This document shows positions 7,170 through 15,466 of a stretch of DNA of 64,000 nt, one piece after another; position 1 is the first letter of the stretch; the number at the start of each line of letters is the position of its first letter. Origin of the DNA: Streptomyces sp. TRM68367 (GTDB lineage Bacteria; Actinomycetota; Actinomycetes; Streptomycetales; Streptomycetaceae); contig NZ_JACTVI010000007.1 in NCBI RefSeq assembly GCF_014495685.1, forward strand, positions 135,712-199,711, written 5' to 3'. The notes beneath the pieces were generated by a model. That model saw only the letters and a list, made by a program, of their open reading frames with translations, did not search any database and was not told the origin of the DNA. Position numbers and translations under genes: made by a program.

Positions 7170-9065
7170 ATGACCCCTGCGAACACCCCGCGCACCCTGA
7201 ACATCGGCATCCTGGCCCACGTCGACGCCGGTAAGACCAGCCTCACCGAACGGCTGCTGTTCGACCACGGCGCGATCCACCGGCTCGGCAGCGTCGACGC
7301 CGGTGACACCCGTACCGACGACGGCGCGATCGAACGGGCCCGCGGCATCACCATCCGCTCCGCCGTCGCCGCGTTCACCGTCGGCGACATCCAGGTCAAC
7401 CTCATCGACACGCCCGGGCACTCCGACTTCATCGCCGAGGTCGAGCGCGCCCTGGAGGTCCTCGACGGCGCGGTGCTGCTGCTGTCCGCCGTGGAAGGCG
7501 TGCAGGCGCAGACGCGCGTGCTGCTGCGCACCCTGCGGCGGATGGGGCTGCCGACGCTGGTCTTCGTCAACAAGACCGATCGGGCGGGTGCCTGCGCCGA
7601 GGGCCTGCTGGCGGACATCCGGCGCAGGCTGACCCCGCACATCGTGCCGATGGCCGACGTGACCGGCCCCGGCACCGCCGAGGTGCGCGTTCTGCCACGT
7701 TCCCTGGCCGACCCGGCGGTGCGCGCCGGTACCGCGGAGGTCCTCGCCGACGTCGACCCGGACATCCTGGCGGCGGTCGTCGACGGTCCGGCCCCGTCCC
7801 CCGCACAGCTGGCCGCCGCGCTCGCCGCCCGCACCGCCGACGGCTCCCTCCACCCGGTCTACTTCGGCTCGGCACTCGCCGGCCAGGGCGTCACACAGCT
7901 GGTCGACGGGCTGATCCGGCTGATTCCTGTGCCGGGAGCGGACGGCGGACCGCCGCGCGGCACGGTGTTCGCCGTACGCACCGGGCCGGACGACGAGCGG
8001 ACCGCGTATCTAAGGCTGTACGACGGTGAGGTGGCACGGCGTCAGCGGCTGACGTTCCTGCGGCGCGAGACCGACGGGCGGGTCGCCGAGGTGTCCGGGC
8101 GGGTGACCCGCCTGGAGGTGATCGGCCGGGACGGACCGCTCACCGCCGGGAACATCGCCGCTCTGTCGGTGCCGGGCGGCCTGCGCGTCGGCGACCGGCT
8201 CGGCGAACTCACCGACGGCGCCCCGCGGTTCCCGCCGCCGACGCTGGAGACCCTCGTCCGGGCCCGGCGCCCCGACCAGGCGGCGGCGCTGCGCAAGGCC
8301 CTGCTGGCGCTGGCCGGCGAGGACCCGCTGATGCACGCCCGGCACGAGGCCTCGGGCGTCACCGCGCTGCTGCTGTACGGCGAGGTCCAGATGGAGGTCC
8401 TCGCGGCGACGCTGGCGCAGGACTTCGGCATCGAGGCCGAGTTCGAGCCGGGACGGGTGCGGTTCCTGGAGCGCCCGGCGGGCACCGGCGAGGCCTGCGA
8501 CGAGCTGCCCTGCCGGCACGAGCACACCCAGTACTGGGCGACGATCGGACTGCGTGTCGAGCCGGGACCGCACGGCTCCGGCGGGGTGTTCACGTACGAG
8601 ACGGAACTCGGCGCGCTCCCCCGGGCGTTCCACCAGGCCATCGAGGACACGGTCCACGAGACGCTGCGGACCGGGCTCAGCGGGGCGGCCGTGACGGACT
8701 ACCGGGTCACCCTGATCCGGTCCGGTTTCGACGCCCCGGTCAGCACCGCGGCCGACTTCCGCGGGCTGACGCCGATCGTGCTGCGCCGGGCGCTTCAGCG
8801 GGCGGGCACGCGGCTGTACGAGCCGTACCACGCCTTCGAGGCGGAGGTCCCGGTGGACGCGCTGGCCCCGGTGACCGCCCGGCTCGCCGCGCTCGGCGCC
8901 GAGTTCGCGGAGACGACGGGCGGGGCGACGTCCTGGCTGGTCACCGGGGAACTGCCGGCGCGGCGGGTACGCGAGATCGAGCTGCGGCTGCCCGGGCTGA
9001 CCCACGGCGAGGGGGTGTGGTGGTCGCGTCCGTCGGGCGACCGGCCGCTGCGCTCCCCGCAGTAG
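7170..9065 (+). CDS. TetM/Otr(A)-type ribosomal protection GTPase
   Basis: 631 residues from ATG 7170 (GAGG about 11 bases upstream; the frame is open further 5' but the conserved protein begins here, NIGILAHVDAGKTS). EF-G-like GTPase motifs are intact: P-loop AHVDAGKTS (13-21), switch RGITIRS, DTPGHSD near 80, NKTD near 133. The rest matches tetracycline resistance ribosomal protection proteins: EF-G domain II, domain IV (TYETELGALPRAFHQAIEDTV region) and the C-terminal domain. Length is close to Otr(A) (about 660). Such proteins remove tetracyclines from the 30S A site; many Streptomyces carry chromosomal copies without a tetracycline cluster, and none is seen here. The function is firm at family level; actual resistance is not shown. 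Confidence 0.87.
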   Translation: MTPANTPRTLNIGILAHVDAGKTSLTERLLFDHGAIHRLGSVDAGDTRTDDGAIERARGITIRSAVAAFTVGDIQVNLIDTPGHSDFIAEVERALEVLDGAVLLLSAVEGVQAQTRVLLRTLRRMGLPTLVFVNKTDRAGACAEGLLADIRRRLTPHIVPMADVTGPGTAEVRVLPRSLADPAVRAGTAEVLADVDPDILAAVVDGPAPSPAQLAAALAARTADGSLHPVYFGSALAGQGVTQLVDGLIRLIPVPGADGGPPRGTVFAVRTGPDDERTAYLRLYDGEVARRQRLTFLRRETDGRVAEVSGRVTRLEVIGRDGPLTAGNIAALSVPGGLRVGDRLGELTDGAPRFPPPTLETLVRARRPDQAAALRKALLALAGEDPLMHARHEASGVTALLLYGEVQMEVLAATLAQDFGIEAEFEPGRVRFLERPAGTGEACDELPCRHEHTQYWATIGLRVEPGPHGSGGVFTYETELGALPRAFHQAIEDTVHETLRTGLSGAAVTDYRVTLIRSGFDAPVSTAADFRGLTPIVLRRALQRAGTRLYEPYHAFEAEVPVDALAPVTARLAALGAEFAETTGGATSWLVTGELPARRVREIELRLPGLTHGEGVWWSRPSGDRPLRSPQ

Positions 9066-9068
9066 CGC

Positions 9069-9782
9069 TCAGGTGAGGACGCCCGTCAGGGCCAGTGCGC
9101 CGAGCTGGGGCGGCGCCCACCAGTAGCCAGGCCACGTAGCCGCCGACGTGCCCGGACTGCGGGCGCCGCAGCGGCAGTGCCCGGAGCGGCGTGGCGAGCA
9201 GCGACGGCCGGGTGGCGGCCACGGCCGCCAGGCCCACGGCCAGGGCGGTGGAGGCCAGGACGGTGGAGGCCAGGCCCAGCAGGACCCCGCCCGGCCTCCA
9301 GTGCACGGAGACGAACACGCTGCCGCCGGTCCCGGCCTCGCTCACCGGGTGCGGCACAGCGGTGCCGAAGCCGGGGACCGCGCCTGCCGCGAACGCCGCG
9401 GCGAGCAGCAGCGCGGGGACCGCCGTGATGGTGTCCGGGATCCGGCCGAGCCGGTGCCGGTCTGCGGCGGCTCGCCGGAGCCGGTCGTCTCGTACGCGTC
9501 CTCGTTCTCCGGGCGCGGTCCGAGGCCGAGGAAGACGCGCCGATGCCGGTGCAGGCGAACAGCGCGGCTTCACGCCAGCGTGCCCGAGGACGTGCGGCGC
9601 GACCCCGTCGTCGGTCTCGGGGTCAGGGGGCCGATCACGACGAGCAGGAGCCCTGTGCGGGCGATGGTCGAGTACGCCGGCAGCCCTTTGATGTGCCGCT
9701 GGTACCAGCACATGACGGCGCCGGTGGCCGCGGTCAGCGCGCCGAGCACCACGAGCCGCCGCTCCACGTCGGCGGCCGGCAC
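9069..9782 (-). pseudogene. Remnant of proton-conducting antiporter / complex I (NuoL-Mrp type) membrane subunit
   Basis: On the minus strand a piece with LVVLGALTAATGAVMCWYQ, IKGLPAYSTIARTGLL and VIGPLTP (9600-9780) matches the conserved core of NuoL/MrpA-type proton-conducting subunits (the HIKxLLAYSTI motif). After a gap in another frame comes the C-terminal part PDTITAVPALLLAAAFAAGA ... GHVGGYVAWLLVGA (9100-9450), and after a further one-base shift the tail LGALALTGVLT ending at the TGA at 9069. The N-terminal two thirds and internal helices are absent. Several frameshifts exclude function. It converges with the ribosomal protection gene. Confidence 0.68.
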
Positions 9783-9833
9783 CCGGCCCGCAGTGCCCCG
9801 ACGCAGCGAAGGGCGGGCCGTCCGGGCCGGAGG

Positions 9834-10070
9834 CTAGTGCAGCGTCCAGGTGAACTTGTCTCCGCCGACCCAGCGGACCACGTCCGGGTCGTCCAGGTCG
9901 TGGACCGTGATCCCGAACGCGGCGGCGGCCTCCAGGACGTCGGTGACCGTCTTGGCCTCACCGACCACCTGGCCGTCGATCTCCACGATCCGGAACGGCG
10001 GCGTGCCCGGCTGTACCCCGAGCACCATGATCCGCGGATGGGCGATGTGCGGGCTCGCGATTTCGGTCAT
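9834..10070 (-). CDS. Small conserved hypothetical protein
   Basis: 78 residues from ATG 10070 to TAG 9834. It begins MTEIASPHIAHPRIMVLG and ends GGDKFTWTLH. Soluble, acidic, no signal peptide or membrane segment; the mixed hydrophobic pattern (VVEIDGQ... VLEAAAAFGITVHDLDDPDVV) suggests a small folded alpha/beta domain. I do not recognise the family. The frame has typical Streptomyces third-position GC, which supports coding. It is divergent from the PHP gene, with 124 bases between starts. Confidence 0.62.
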   Translation of the reverse strand: MTEIASPHIAHPRIMVLGVQPGTPPFRIVEIDGQVVGEAKTVTDVLEAAAAFGITVHDLDDPDVVRWVGGDKFTWTLH

Positions 10071-10194
10071 GTCTAGAGCGTAGAGCGCAAACCGTGGGTA
10101 TTGGGTCCCGTGCACCACCCCGCGCGGGACCTCGCCGCGCCCGCCCGCCGTGCGGTCGGCAGGACGCTGGGGAACCCTTGAGGAGGAGGTGGCG

Positions 10195-11229
10195 ATGGAT
10201 CCCGTCGAGGCACTGGACCGGATCGCCTTCCTGCTGGAGCGGTCCCTGGCGCCGACGTACCGCGTGCGCGCCTTCCGCACCGCCTCCCGGGTGCTGGCGG
10301 AGCTCGGCGAGGACGAGGTGCGGGCGCGGGCGGACGCCGGGGCGCTGGAGGCGCTCAAGGGCGTCGGTCCCAAGACCGCGCAGGTGGTGCGCGAGGCGCT
10401 GGCCGGTCAGGTGCCCGGCTATCTGCGGAAGCTGGAGGACATGGCGGCCGAGGCCCCGCTGACCCGCAGCGGCGCACGGCTTCGGGCGCTGCTGCGCGGC
10501 GACTGCCATCTGCACTCCGACTGGTCCGACGGCGGCAGCCCGATCGAGGAGATGGGCCGGGCGGCGGCGCGGCTCGGGCACGAGTGGGTGGTGCTGACGG
10601 ACCACTCGCCTCGGCTGACCGTGGCGCGCGGGCTCTCGGCGGAGCGGCTGCGCAGGCAGCTGGAGGTGGTGGCGGAGCTCAACGCGGGCTGGGCGCCGTT
10701 CCGGCTGCTGACCGGCATCGAGTGCGACATCCTCGACGACGGCTCGCTCGACCAGGAGCCGGAGCTGCTGGAGAGGCTCGACGTGGTCGTGGTGTCGGTG
10801 CACTCCAAACTGCGGATGGACGCCCGCTCGATGACCCGCCGCATGGTCGCCGCCGTGCGCAATCCGCACGCCGACATCCTGGGGCACTGCACGGGACGGC
10901 TGCTGAGCGGGCGGGGGCGGCCGGAGTCGGAGTTCGACGCCGACGAGGTGTTCGCGGCGTGCGCCGAGACGGGCACCGCCGTGGAGATCAACAGTCGGCC
11001 CGAGCGGCTCGATCCGCCGCGGCGGCTGCTGCACCGGGCGGTGGACGCGGGCGTGCTGTTCTCGGTCGACACCGACGCGCACGCGCCGGGCCAGCTGGAC
11101 TGGCAGATCCACGGCTGCGCGCGGGCGGAGGAGTGCGGGGTGCCCGACGAGCGGATCGTCACCACCTGGTCCCTGGACGAACTGCTGGCCTGGGCACGCG
11201 AGCGGCGAGTCCCGTCCCGTGTGGGGTGA
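10195..11229 (+). CDS. PHP-domain phosphoesterase with N-terminal helix-hairpin-helix (PolX C-terminal type)
   Basis: 344 residues, ATG 10195 behind GAGGAGGAGG. Residues 1-90 form a helix-hairpin-helix module (ALEALKGVGPKTAQVV), followed by a PHP metal-dependent phosphoesterase domain from about 102: GDCHLHSDWSDGG, LTDHSPRL, GIECDIL, VVSVHSK, LGHCTGR, INSRPERLDPP, SVDTDAHA. These supply the trinuclear metal site. Bacterial DNA polymerase X has the same HhH and PHP parts but with a polymerase domain in front, which is missing here. So it may be a stand-alone 3'-5' exonuclease or phosphoesterase linked to DNA repair. It is transcribed alone; a rho-independent terminator follows at 11348. Confidence 0.85.
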   Translation: MDPVEALDRIAFLLERSLAPTYRVRAFRTASRVLAELGEDEVRARADAGALEALKGVGPKTAQVVREALAGQVPGYLRKLEDMAAEAPLTRSGARLRALLRGDCHLHSDWSDGGSPIEEMGRAAARLGHEWVVLTDHSPRLTVARGLSAERLRRQLEVVAELNAGWAPFRLLTGIECDILDDGSLDQEPELLERLDVVVVSVHSKLRMDARSMTRRMVAAVRNPHADILGHCTGRLLSGRGRPESEFDADEVFAACAETGTAVEINSRPERLDPPRRLLHRAVDAGVLFSVDTDAHAPGQLDWQIHGCARAEECGVPDERIVTTWSLDELLAWARERRVPSRVG

Positions 11230-11244
11230 CATACCTCGTATCGA

Positions 11245-11258
11245 GTGACGCAGATCAC
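11245..11258. promoter_or_regulatory. CRP-like palindrome GTGA-N6-TCAC
   Basis: GTGACGCAGATCAC is an exact GTGA-N6-TCAC inverted repeat, the form bound by CRP-family regulators in Streptomyces. It lies 16 bases after the PHP stop codon and about 90 bases before a strong terminator, with no open frame in between. It may drive a short untranslated transcript. Assignment to Crp is inference. Confidence 0.35.
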
Positions 11259-11347
11259 TGCAAAACGGGACAGGGACGATCGTTCGGCTGAAGCCCTGTG
11301 GAGCCTTTCGCCGAGAGGCGACCGCCATCCGTACCCACCTCAGACCG

Positions 11348-11387
11348 CCCCGACCGTGATTCCCCCGTCCCGGTCGGGGCTCTTTTT
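11348..11387 (+). terminator. Rho-independent terminator
   Basis: CCCCGACCG (11348-11356) pairs with CGGTCGGGG (11371-11379) around a 14-base loop and is followed by CTCTTTTT. The T-run is unusually good for Streptomyces. It ends plus-strand transcripts from the PHP gene or from a short transcript starting near 11250, before the convergent vanX-like gene. Confidence 0.82.
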
Positions 11388-11415
11388 CCCTCCCCCGGAT
11401 CCGGCCGGCCGGCCG

Positions 11416-12072
11416 TCAGCGCTCGTCGAGTTCCCGGGGCCCGTACACCGCGGCCGGCGCGTCCGTCATCAGGGCCCAGTAGCGGTCTCCGTACGACCAG
11501 TGCCACCACTCGGTCGGATAGTTGACCAGCCCGGCCGCGCCCAGGGCCCGGCCCAGCACGGCGCGGTGGGAGCGGGCCTCGTCGGTGATGCCGGTGGCGT
11601 CGGTGTAGCAGGCGCCGGCGCTCTGCTCGGGGCCGGCGTTCATCGGGGTGCCGAGGTCGAGTTCGCGGCCGTCGGCATCGGCCAGGGTCAGATCGACGGC
11701 CGCGCCGGCGGTGTGCGGGGCGATCTCGGGCGGGGAGACATAGCGGCTGGCGGCCGTGTGGATCCGGTCGGCGGGCCAGTCCGGGTGCGCCGCGCGCAGT
11801 TCGCCGGCGTACGACTCGAAGTAGCGGCGCTGGAGATCCGGCGTCCGGTATCCCTCGACGAAGAGCAGGCGCAGCCCGTCCGGCAGCAGGGCCTGCGCCC
11901 GCAGCAGCCGGCCGACGACCCCCTGCCGCAGGTGGACCTCGGCACCGTGGGAGTCCCCGTGCTTGCGGTCGTCGACCAGAAGGGAACCGCGTACGTCCAC
12001 GAGCGGCTCGCCGCACTCCCGGACGGGGACGGCGGCGACCCGTGCGTCGGACATCAAGATGATCTCACTCAT
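11416..12072 (-). CDS. VanX-family D-Ala-D-Ala dipeptidase
   Basis: 218 residues. Metal-site motifs of VanX/DdpX are present: the arginine of EGYRTP (73-78), H120 and D127 in PHTAGAAVDL, and E188 with H191 in EWWHW. It is cytoplasmic, as VanX is (no signal peptide). VanX hydrolyses D-alanyl-D-alanine; standalone homologues occur widely in Streptomyces without vanHA and may serve in cell-wall dipeptide recycling. No vanH, vanA or vanRS is seen nearby. The start at 12072 (MSEIILMSDAR) is taken; MSDAR at 12054 is possible. Converges with the PHP gene. Confidence 0.85.
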   Translation of the reverse strand: MSEIILMSDARVAAVPVRECGEPLVDVRGSLLVDDRKHGDSHGAEVHLRQGVVGRLLRAQALLPDGLRLLFVEGYRTPDLQRRYFESYAGELRAAHPDWPADRIHTAASRYVSPPEIAPHTAGAAVDLTLADADGRELDLGTPMNAGPEQSAGACYTDATGITDEARSHRAVLGRALGAAGLVNYPTEWWHWSYGDRYWALMTDAPAAVYGPRELDER

Positions 12073-12194
12073 CCCGAGATCATCTCGCGGCCCTCCGGAT
12101 CGCTCGCCACCCGGCCGCGTGCATGCCCGTGAGCCGGGTACTCGGCAGCCCCTGTAAGGGAGCGGTGCGAGGGAGCGGCCGAGAGGAGCAGAAG

Positions 12195-13226
12195 GTGAGC
12201 AGCGCAGCGGACATGCGGATCGTCGTCACGGGCGCGACCGGCAATGTGGGCACCAGCGTGGTGCGCCTGCTGGCGGAGGACGAGGAGGTCGGGTCCGTAC
12301 GGGGCCTGGCCCGGCGGGTCCCCGACTGGTCGCCCCCGAAGACGGAGTGGTCCGCGGTCGACCTGGCGTCCGAACAGAGCAACCTGGTCGAGGAGTTTAC
12401 GGGCGCCGATGCCGTGGTGCACCTGGCCTGGGCGTTCCAGCCGACACACGATCCGGCGGTGACCTGGCGGACGAACGTGCTCGGCTCCATCCGGGTCTTC
12501 GAGGCGGTGGCCGCCGCCGGGGTGCCGGCGCTGGTGCACGCGTCGTCGGTCGGCGCGTACTCGCCGGGCCCGAAGGACGAGGCGGTGGACGAGTCCTGGC
12601 CGACGCACGGCTGGCCGGACGCCGCCTACTGCCGTGAGAAGGCGTATCTGGAACGCGCCCTGGACTCGTTCGAGGGCGAGCATCCGAGTGTCCGGGTCGT
12701 GCGGATGCGGCCGGCGTTCCTCTTCAAGCGGGAGTCGGCCAGCGAGCAGCGCCGGATCTTCGGCGGCCGCTTCCTGCCGGGCCCGCTGGCCCGCCCCCAG
12801 ATGCTGCCCTTCCTGCCGGACATCCCCGGGCTGCGGGTGCAGGCACTGCACACCGACGACGCGGCCCGCGCCTACTGGCTGGCCGTGCGCGAGGAGGTCC
12901 GGGGCGCCTTCAACCTGGCAGCCGAGCCGCCGGTCGACGCTGCGCTGCTGGGCGAGATGCTCGACGTTTCGCGCCGGGTACGGCTGCCGCGCACCGCGGC
13001 CCGTTCGGCGATCGCCGCCGCCTGGGGCCTGCATCTGCTGCCCGCCTCGCCCCACCTGTTCGACGCGGTGCTGCGGCTGCCGTTGATGGACTGCACGCGC
13101 GCCCGTACGGAACTCGGCTGGCGACCGGAGCGTACGGCGAACCAGGTGCTGGAGGAGTTCCTGCAGGGCATGCAGGAGGGTGCGGGGGCGCGCACGGAGC
13201 CGATGCACGGCGGCAAGGTCGGCTGA
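12195..13226 (+). CDS. NAD-dependent epimerase/dehydratase (extended SDR)
   Basis: 343 residues from GTG 12195, six bases after GAGGAGC. The Rossmann motif VVTGATGNVGTSVVRLL is at 12-29. Catalytic-type residues appear as HASSVGAYSPG (about 118) and YCREKAYLERAL (Tyr-xxx-Lys near 147), as in nucleoside-diphosphate-sugar epimerases. The C-terminal substrate region (RMRPAFLFKRESASEQRRIF, PDIPGLRVQALHTDDAARAY) is the form common to many Streptomyces NAD-dependent epimerases of unknown substrate. Monocistronic; the convergent gene at 13249 leaves 22 bases. The exact reaction cannot be told. Confidence 0.85.
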   Translation: MSSAADMRIVVTGATGNVGTSVVRLLAEDEEVGSVRGLARRVPDWSPPKTEWSAVDLASEQSNLVEEFTGADAVVHLAWAFQPTHDPAVTWRTNVLGSIRVFEAVAAAGVPALVHASSVGAYSPGPKDEAVDESWPTHGWPDAAYCREKAYLERALDSFEGEHPSVRVVRMRPAFLFKRESASEQRRIFGGRFLPGPLARPQMLPFLPDIPGLRVQALHTDDAARAYWLAVREEVRGAFNLAAEPPVDAALLGEMLDVSRRVRLPRTAARSAIAAAWGLHLLPASPHLFDAVLRLPLMDCTRARTELGWRPERTANQVLEEFLQGMQEGAGARTEPMHGGKVG

Positions 13227-13248
13227 GCCCGCGGACCACCGGCGTCCC

Positions 13249-13497
13249 TCACTCAGAGGGCTCGTCCGGCACCGGCTGTTCTGGGTGAACGGAGGCGGAT
13301 TGCGGCGAGCCCTCGCGACCCGTGCCCGCCTGGTCCGTGTCGGGGACGTCGGCGGCGGCCGCCTCGTGCTCGTCGGCGGCCCGATCGGCGCGGTCGGTCG
13401 ACCCTTCCCAGCGGTCCCGGGCGGTGTCGGCCTGCTGGTCCGGCATGTCCCGCGGTACGGGTTCCGCGTCCTGGCCCCGGTCGGTGTGCTCGGCCAC
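13249..13497 (-). CDS. Small hydrophilic hypothetical protein
   Basis: 82 residues starting at GTG 13497, chosen because GGGAGGAC lies five bases upstream; the frame is open to 13527. Composition is extreme: Asp, Glu, Arg, Ala, Gln and Thr dominate, with no hydrophobic core, so it is probably disordered. Blocks such as RADRAADEHEAAAADVPDTDQAG are repetitive in character. Small disordered acidic proteins like this are frequent in Streptomyces and mostly uncharacterised. Function unknown. Confidence 0.5.
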   Translation of the reverse strand: MAEHTDRGQDAEPVPRDMPDQQADTARDRWEGSTDRADRAADEHEAAAADVPDTDQAGTGREGSPQSASVHPEQPVPDEPSE

Positions 13498-13595
13498 GGC
13501 GTCCTCCCTTCGCGTCGTCCGAACCACACGCGAGTACCGCCACGCCGCCCGGCGAAACGCGGGCGACGCGACGGAGCGCGAGTCGGTGCCGTAGG

Positions 13596-13988
13596 TCAGC
13601 GCAGGCGCCGTACGTAGATGTCCGCCCCTGGGCCGCGCGGGCCCGGGGCCAGATCATCGGCGGCCGAGGAGAAGGCGAGGGTCCGTGCGCGGGCTCGAGC
13701 GGGCGGTCGCCCCAGGCGTCCGCCTTGACCGGTGTGCCGCCGGCGTCTGCGATCGCCACCCTGGTGCGGCCGGTGCGCAGGTCGCGCAGGTACCGGCCGT
13801 TCGCACTGACCGGGGCGTCTGCGGACGGGCCGTTCGCCCCCTGGGTGACGCGCTGGGGCCTTGGCTTTCCTCGGCTGGTCCGGCGACGGCTCGTGCGGCG
13901 AGGCGAGGGCGCCGGTGGGCGCCGGGAGTGTCGTGGCCCACGCCGAGGCGGCGACCGCGATCAGCATGGACCTGAGCTTTCCGCGCAT
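13596..13988 (-). pseudogene. Frameshifted secreted repeat protein (beta-propeller-like)
   Basis: ATG 13988 opens a clear signal peptide (MRGKLRSMLIAVAASAWATT then PTGALASP). The frame then breaks. In a second frame is VSANGRYLRDLRTGRTRVAIADAGGTPVKA (13700-13800), and back in the first frame FSSAADDLAPG and ADIYVRRLR before TGA 13596. The motif pairs FSSxADDLxPGD and YVRDLRTGxTxxV are typical of secreted TolB/WD40-like propeller proteins of Streptomyces that are some 400 residues long. Here only about one blade remains, out of frame, so the gene is dead. Confidence 0.6.
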
Positions 13989-14159
13989 GAATCCCCCCTG
14001 ATTCATTTGTCCCCGCCCCCGCCGGGCACCTGACCGATGAAAGCCCACCTCCCGCCCCGTGACAATGCGCCCTTTGCCGTACAACCTGGCGATGAGATCA
14101 GAGGTCCGTGCGCGCGGCCCGCTGTCCTGAACTGGCCGATAATGAACGGGAGTCAGCCC

Positions 14160-15139
14160 CTAGAGCAACCTCTGGGAGGCCAGGTCCTCGATCTCCTCCA
14201 GGGCCGCGACGAGTTCCGGCCCGACCGCGTCCCACACCCACTGCCGGCGTGCCTCGTCGTCCTCGCGCGGCGCGGTCTCCGTGAGCATGATCAGGTAGAG
14301 GTAGGCGCGGTAGAGGGCGAGGCGGAGGCGGGCCGGGATGTCGAACTCGGCGTGTCCGCCGGCCTCCCGGTAGCCCGCGAGGAACGACTCCTCCCGCTTG
14401 ATGTCCCCGAGGAGCGCCAGGGACACGAAGTCGGCGAGCGGGTCGCCCCAGAACATGCGCTCCCCGTCGATCAGCCCGCCGATGCGGGCCTCCCCGGTCG
14501 AGCGGTCGATCAGGATGTTGCCCGGCCACAGGTCGAAGTGGACCAGGCGCGGGACGGTGACCTCGTCGAGGGCGCCGTAGGCGGCGCCGAGGGTGCGGGC
14601 CACGTCGTCGGCGGGGCGGGGCAGGCGGGCGCGGTAGCGGCGGGCGTCGTCGAGGACGGCGTCGGTCATGGCGGTGAAGGCGGTGCGCCAGTCGGGGGCG
14701 AGCGGGCCGAGGGCGCCGGAGGGGTAGCCGAAGCCCGGCCCGGTCTCGCGGTGCAGCCGGGCCACCTGGCGACCCAACTCGGTGCGCAGCAATGCGCGTT
14801 CGGCGTCGGTGAGCTGTCCGTCCCACGGCAGGCCGTCATCAGCAGGTGCGGTGCGTCGCCGTCGCCGCCGACGGCCACGACCCGGGGGGCGGGTACGTCG
14901 GCCCGGGCGGCGCAGCGGTAGAACTCGCGTTCGGATACGAGGAGTTGCTGCTCGTACCGCAGACCCGGGACGGTCGGGGCGGGCGGGACCTTCAGGATGT
15001 ACCGGCTGCCGTCGGCGAGGAGGAGTTCCTCCACGGTGTTGTACGTCCCGCCGCTCAGCGGGCGCAGGCTGCCGAGACTGCCGGGCGGCAGGCCCGCCGC
15101 CTTCAGGACGTGCCGGGCCCTCTCCCAGGAGTCCACCAC
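14160..15139 (-). pseudogene. Aminoglycoside-phosphotransferase-like kinase (APH/fructosamine kinase fold), one frameshift
   Basis: GTG 15139 behind a GGAGGGG motif begins WERARHVLKAAGLPPGSLGSL with SGGTYNTVEEL and ILKVPP (kinase N-lobe). Near 14838 the frame is lost at HLLMTACRG; in the next frame the protein continues GLPWDGQLTDAERALLRTEL to the end. The C-lobe has the catalytic HFDLWPGNILI (His-x-Asp-x4-Asn) and the metal-binding Asp in GLIDGERMFWGDPLAD. A single-base deletion or insertion between 14820 and 14850 explains everything; all else looks intact. So it is either a very recent pseudogene or a sequencing error. An intact version would be a 326-residue phosphotransferase-family protein. 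Confidence 0.78.
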
Positions 15140-15163
15140 CGTGCGCCCACCCCTCCCCTTCGG

Positions 15164-15415
15164 TCAGCCGGCCGCGTACACGTCCTCGACGTACCGCCCG
15201 TCCGCGACCATCCCGTCGAGCCATGCGTCGGCGGCCGCCGCGTCGGCATCCGGTGTGTGCTTCCGGTACAGGGTACGGAACGCGTCCCGCACCCCGGGCG
15301 CCATTCAGTCGCCGTCGCCGCACGCGTAGACCCGCGCCCCGGCGGTCAGCAGCTGCCAGACCTCCTCGGCCTCGGCGGCGACGCGGTGCTGGACGTAGGT
15401 GATCTCGCCCTCGGG
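15164..15415 (-). pseudogene. C-terminal tail of a P450-type NADPH:flavin reductase, with in-frame stop
   Basis: One minus-strand frame reads HTPEGEITYVQHRVAAEAEE, VWQLLTAGARVYACGDGD, a TGA stop, then MAPGVRDAFRTLYRKHTPDA and WLDGMVADGRYVEDVYAAG before the final TGA at 15164. This is the NADPH-binding C-terminus of CYP102-type P450 reductases or related CPR proteins (CGDG motif, YVEDVW-like end). The stop replaces the Arg of the usual CGDGxRMAP motif and is explained by CGA to TGA. Everything upstream (FMN, FAD and P450 domains) is missing; the coding sequence ends at a 15-bp hairpin near 15431. Confidence 0.65.
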
Positions 15416-15430
15416 TGTGTGCGGAACGGC

Positions 15431-15466
15431 ACGGCGAGCTGACCGCGGATCCGGTCAGCTCGCCGT
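15431..15466. repeat. Perfect 15-bp hairpin at junction of two gene remnants
   Basis: ACGGCGAGCTGACCG (15431-15445) and CGGTCAGCTCGCCGT (15452-15466) are exact inverted copies around six bases (CGGATC). No T-run follows, so it would be a weak terminator. It sits exactly between the reductase remnant and the HTH gene fragment, and covers the only plausible start codon (GTG 15465) of that fragment. Confidence 0.6.

Noticed and set aside
11230..11347. Possible riboswitch (c-di-AMP type) before the terminator
   Set aside because: I could not match the conserved core, and the next gene is on the opposite strand.
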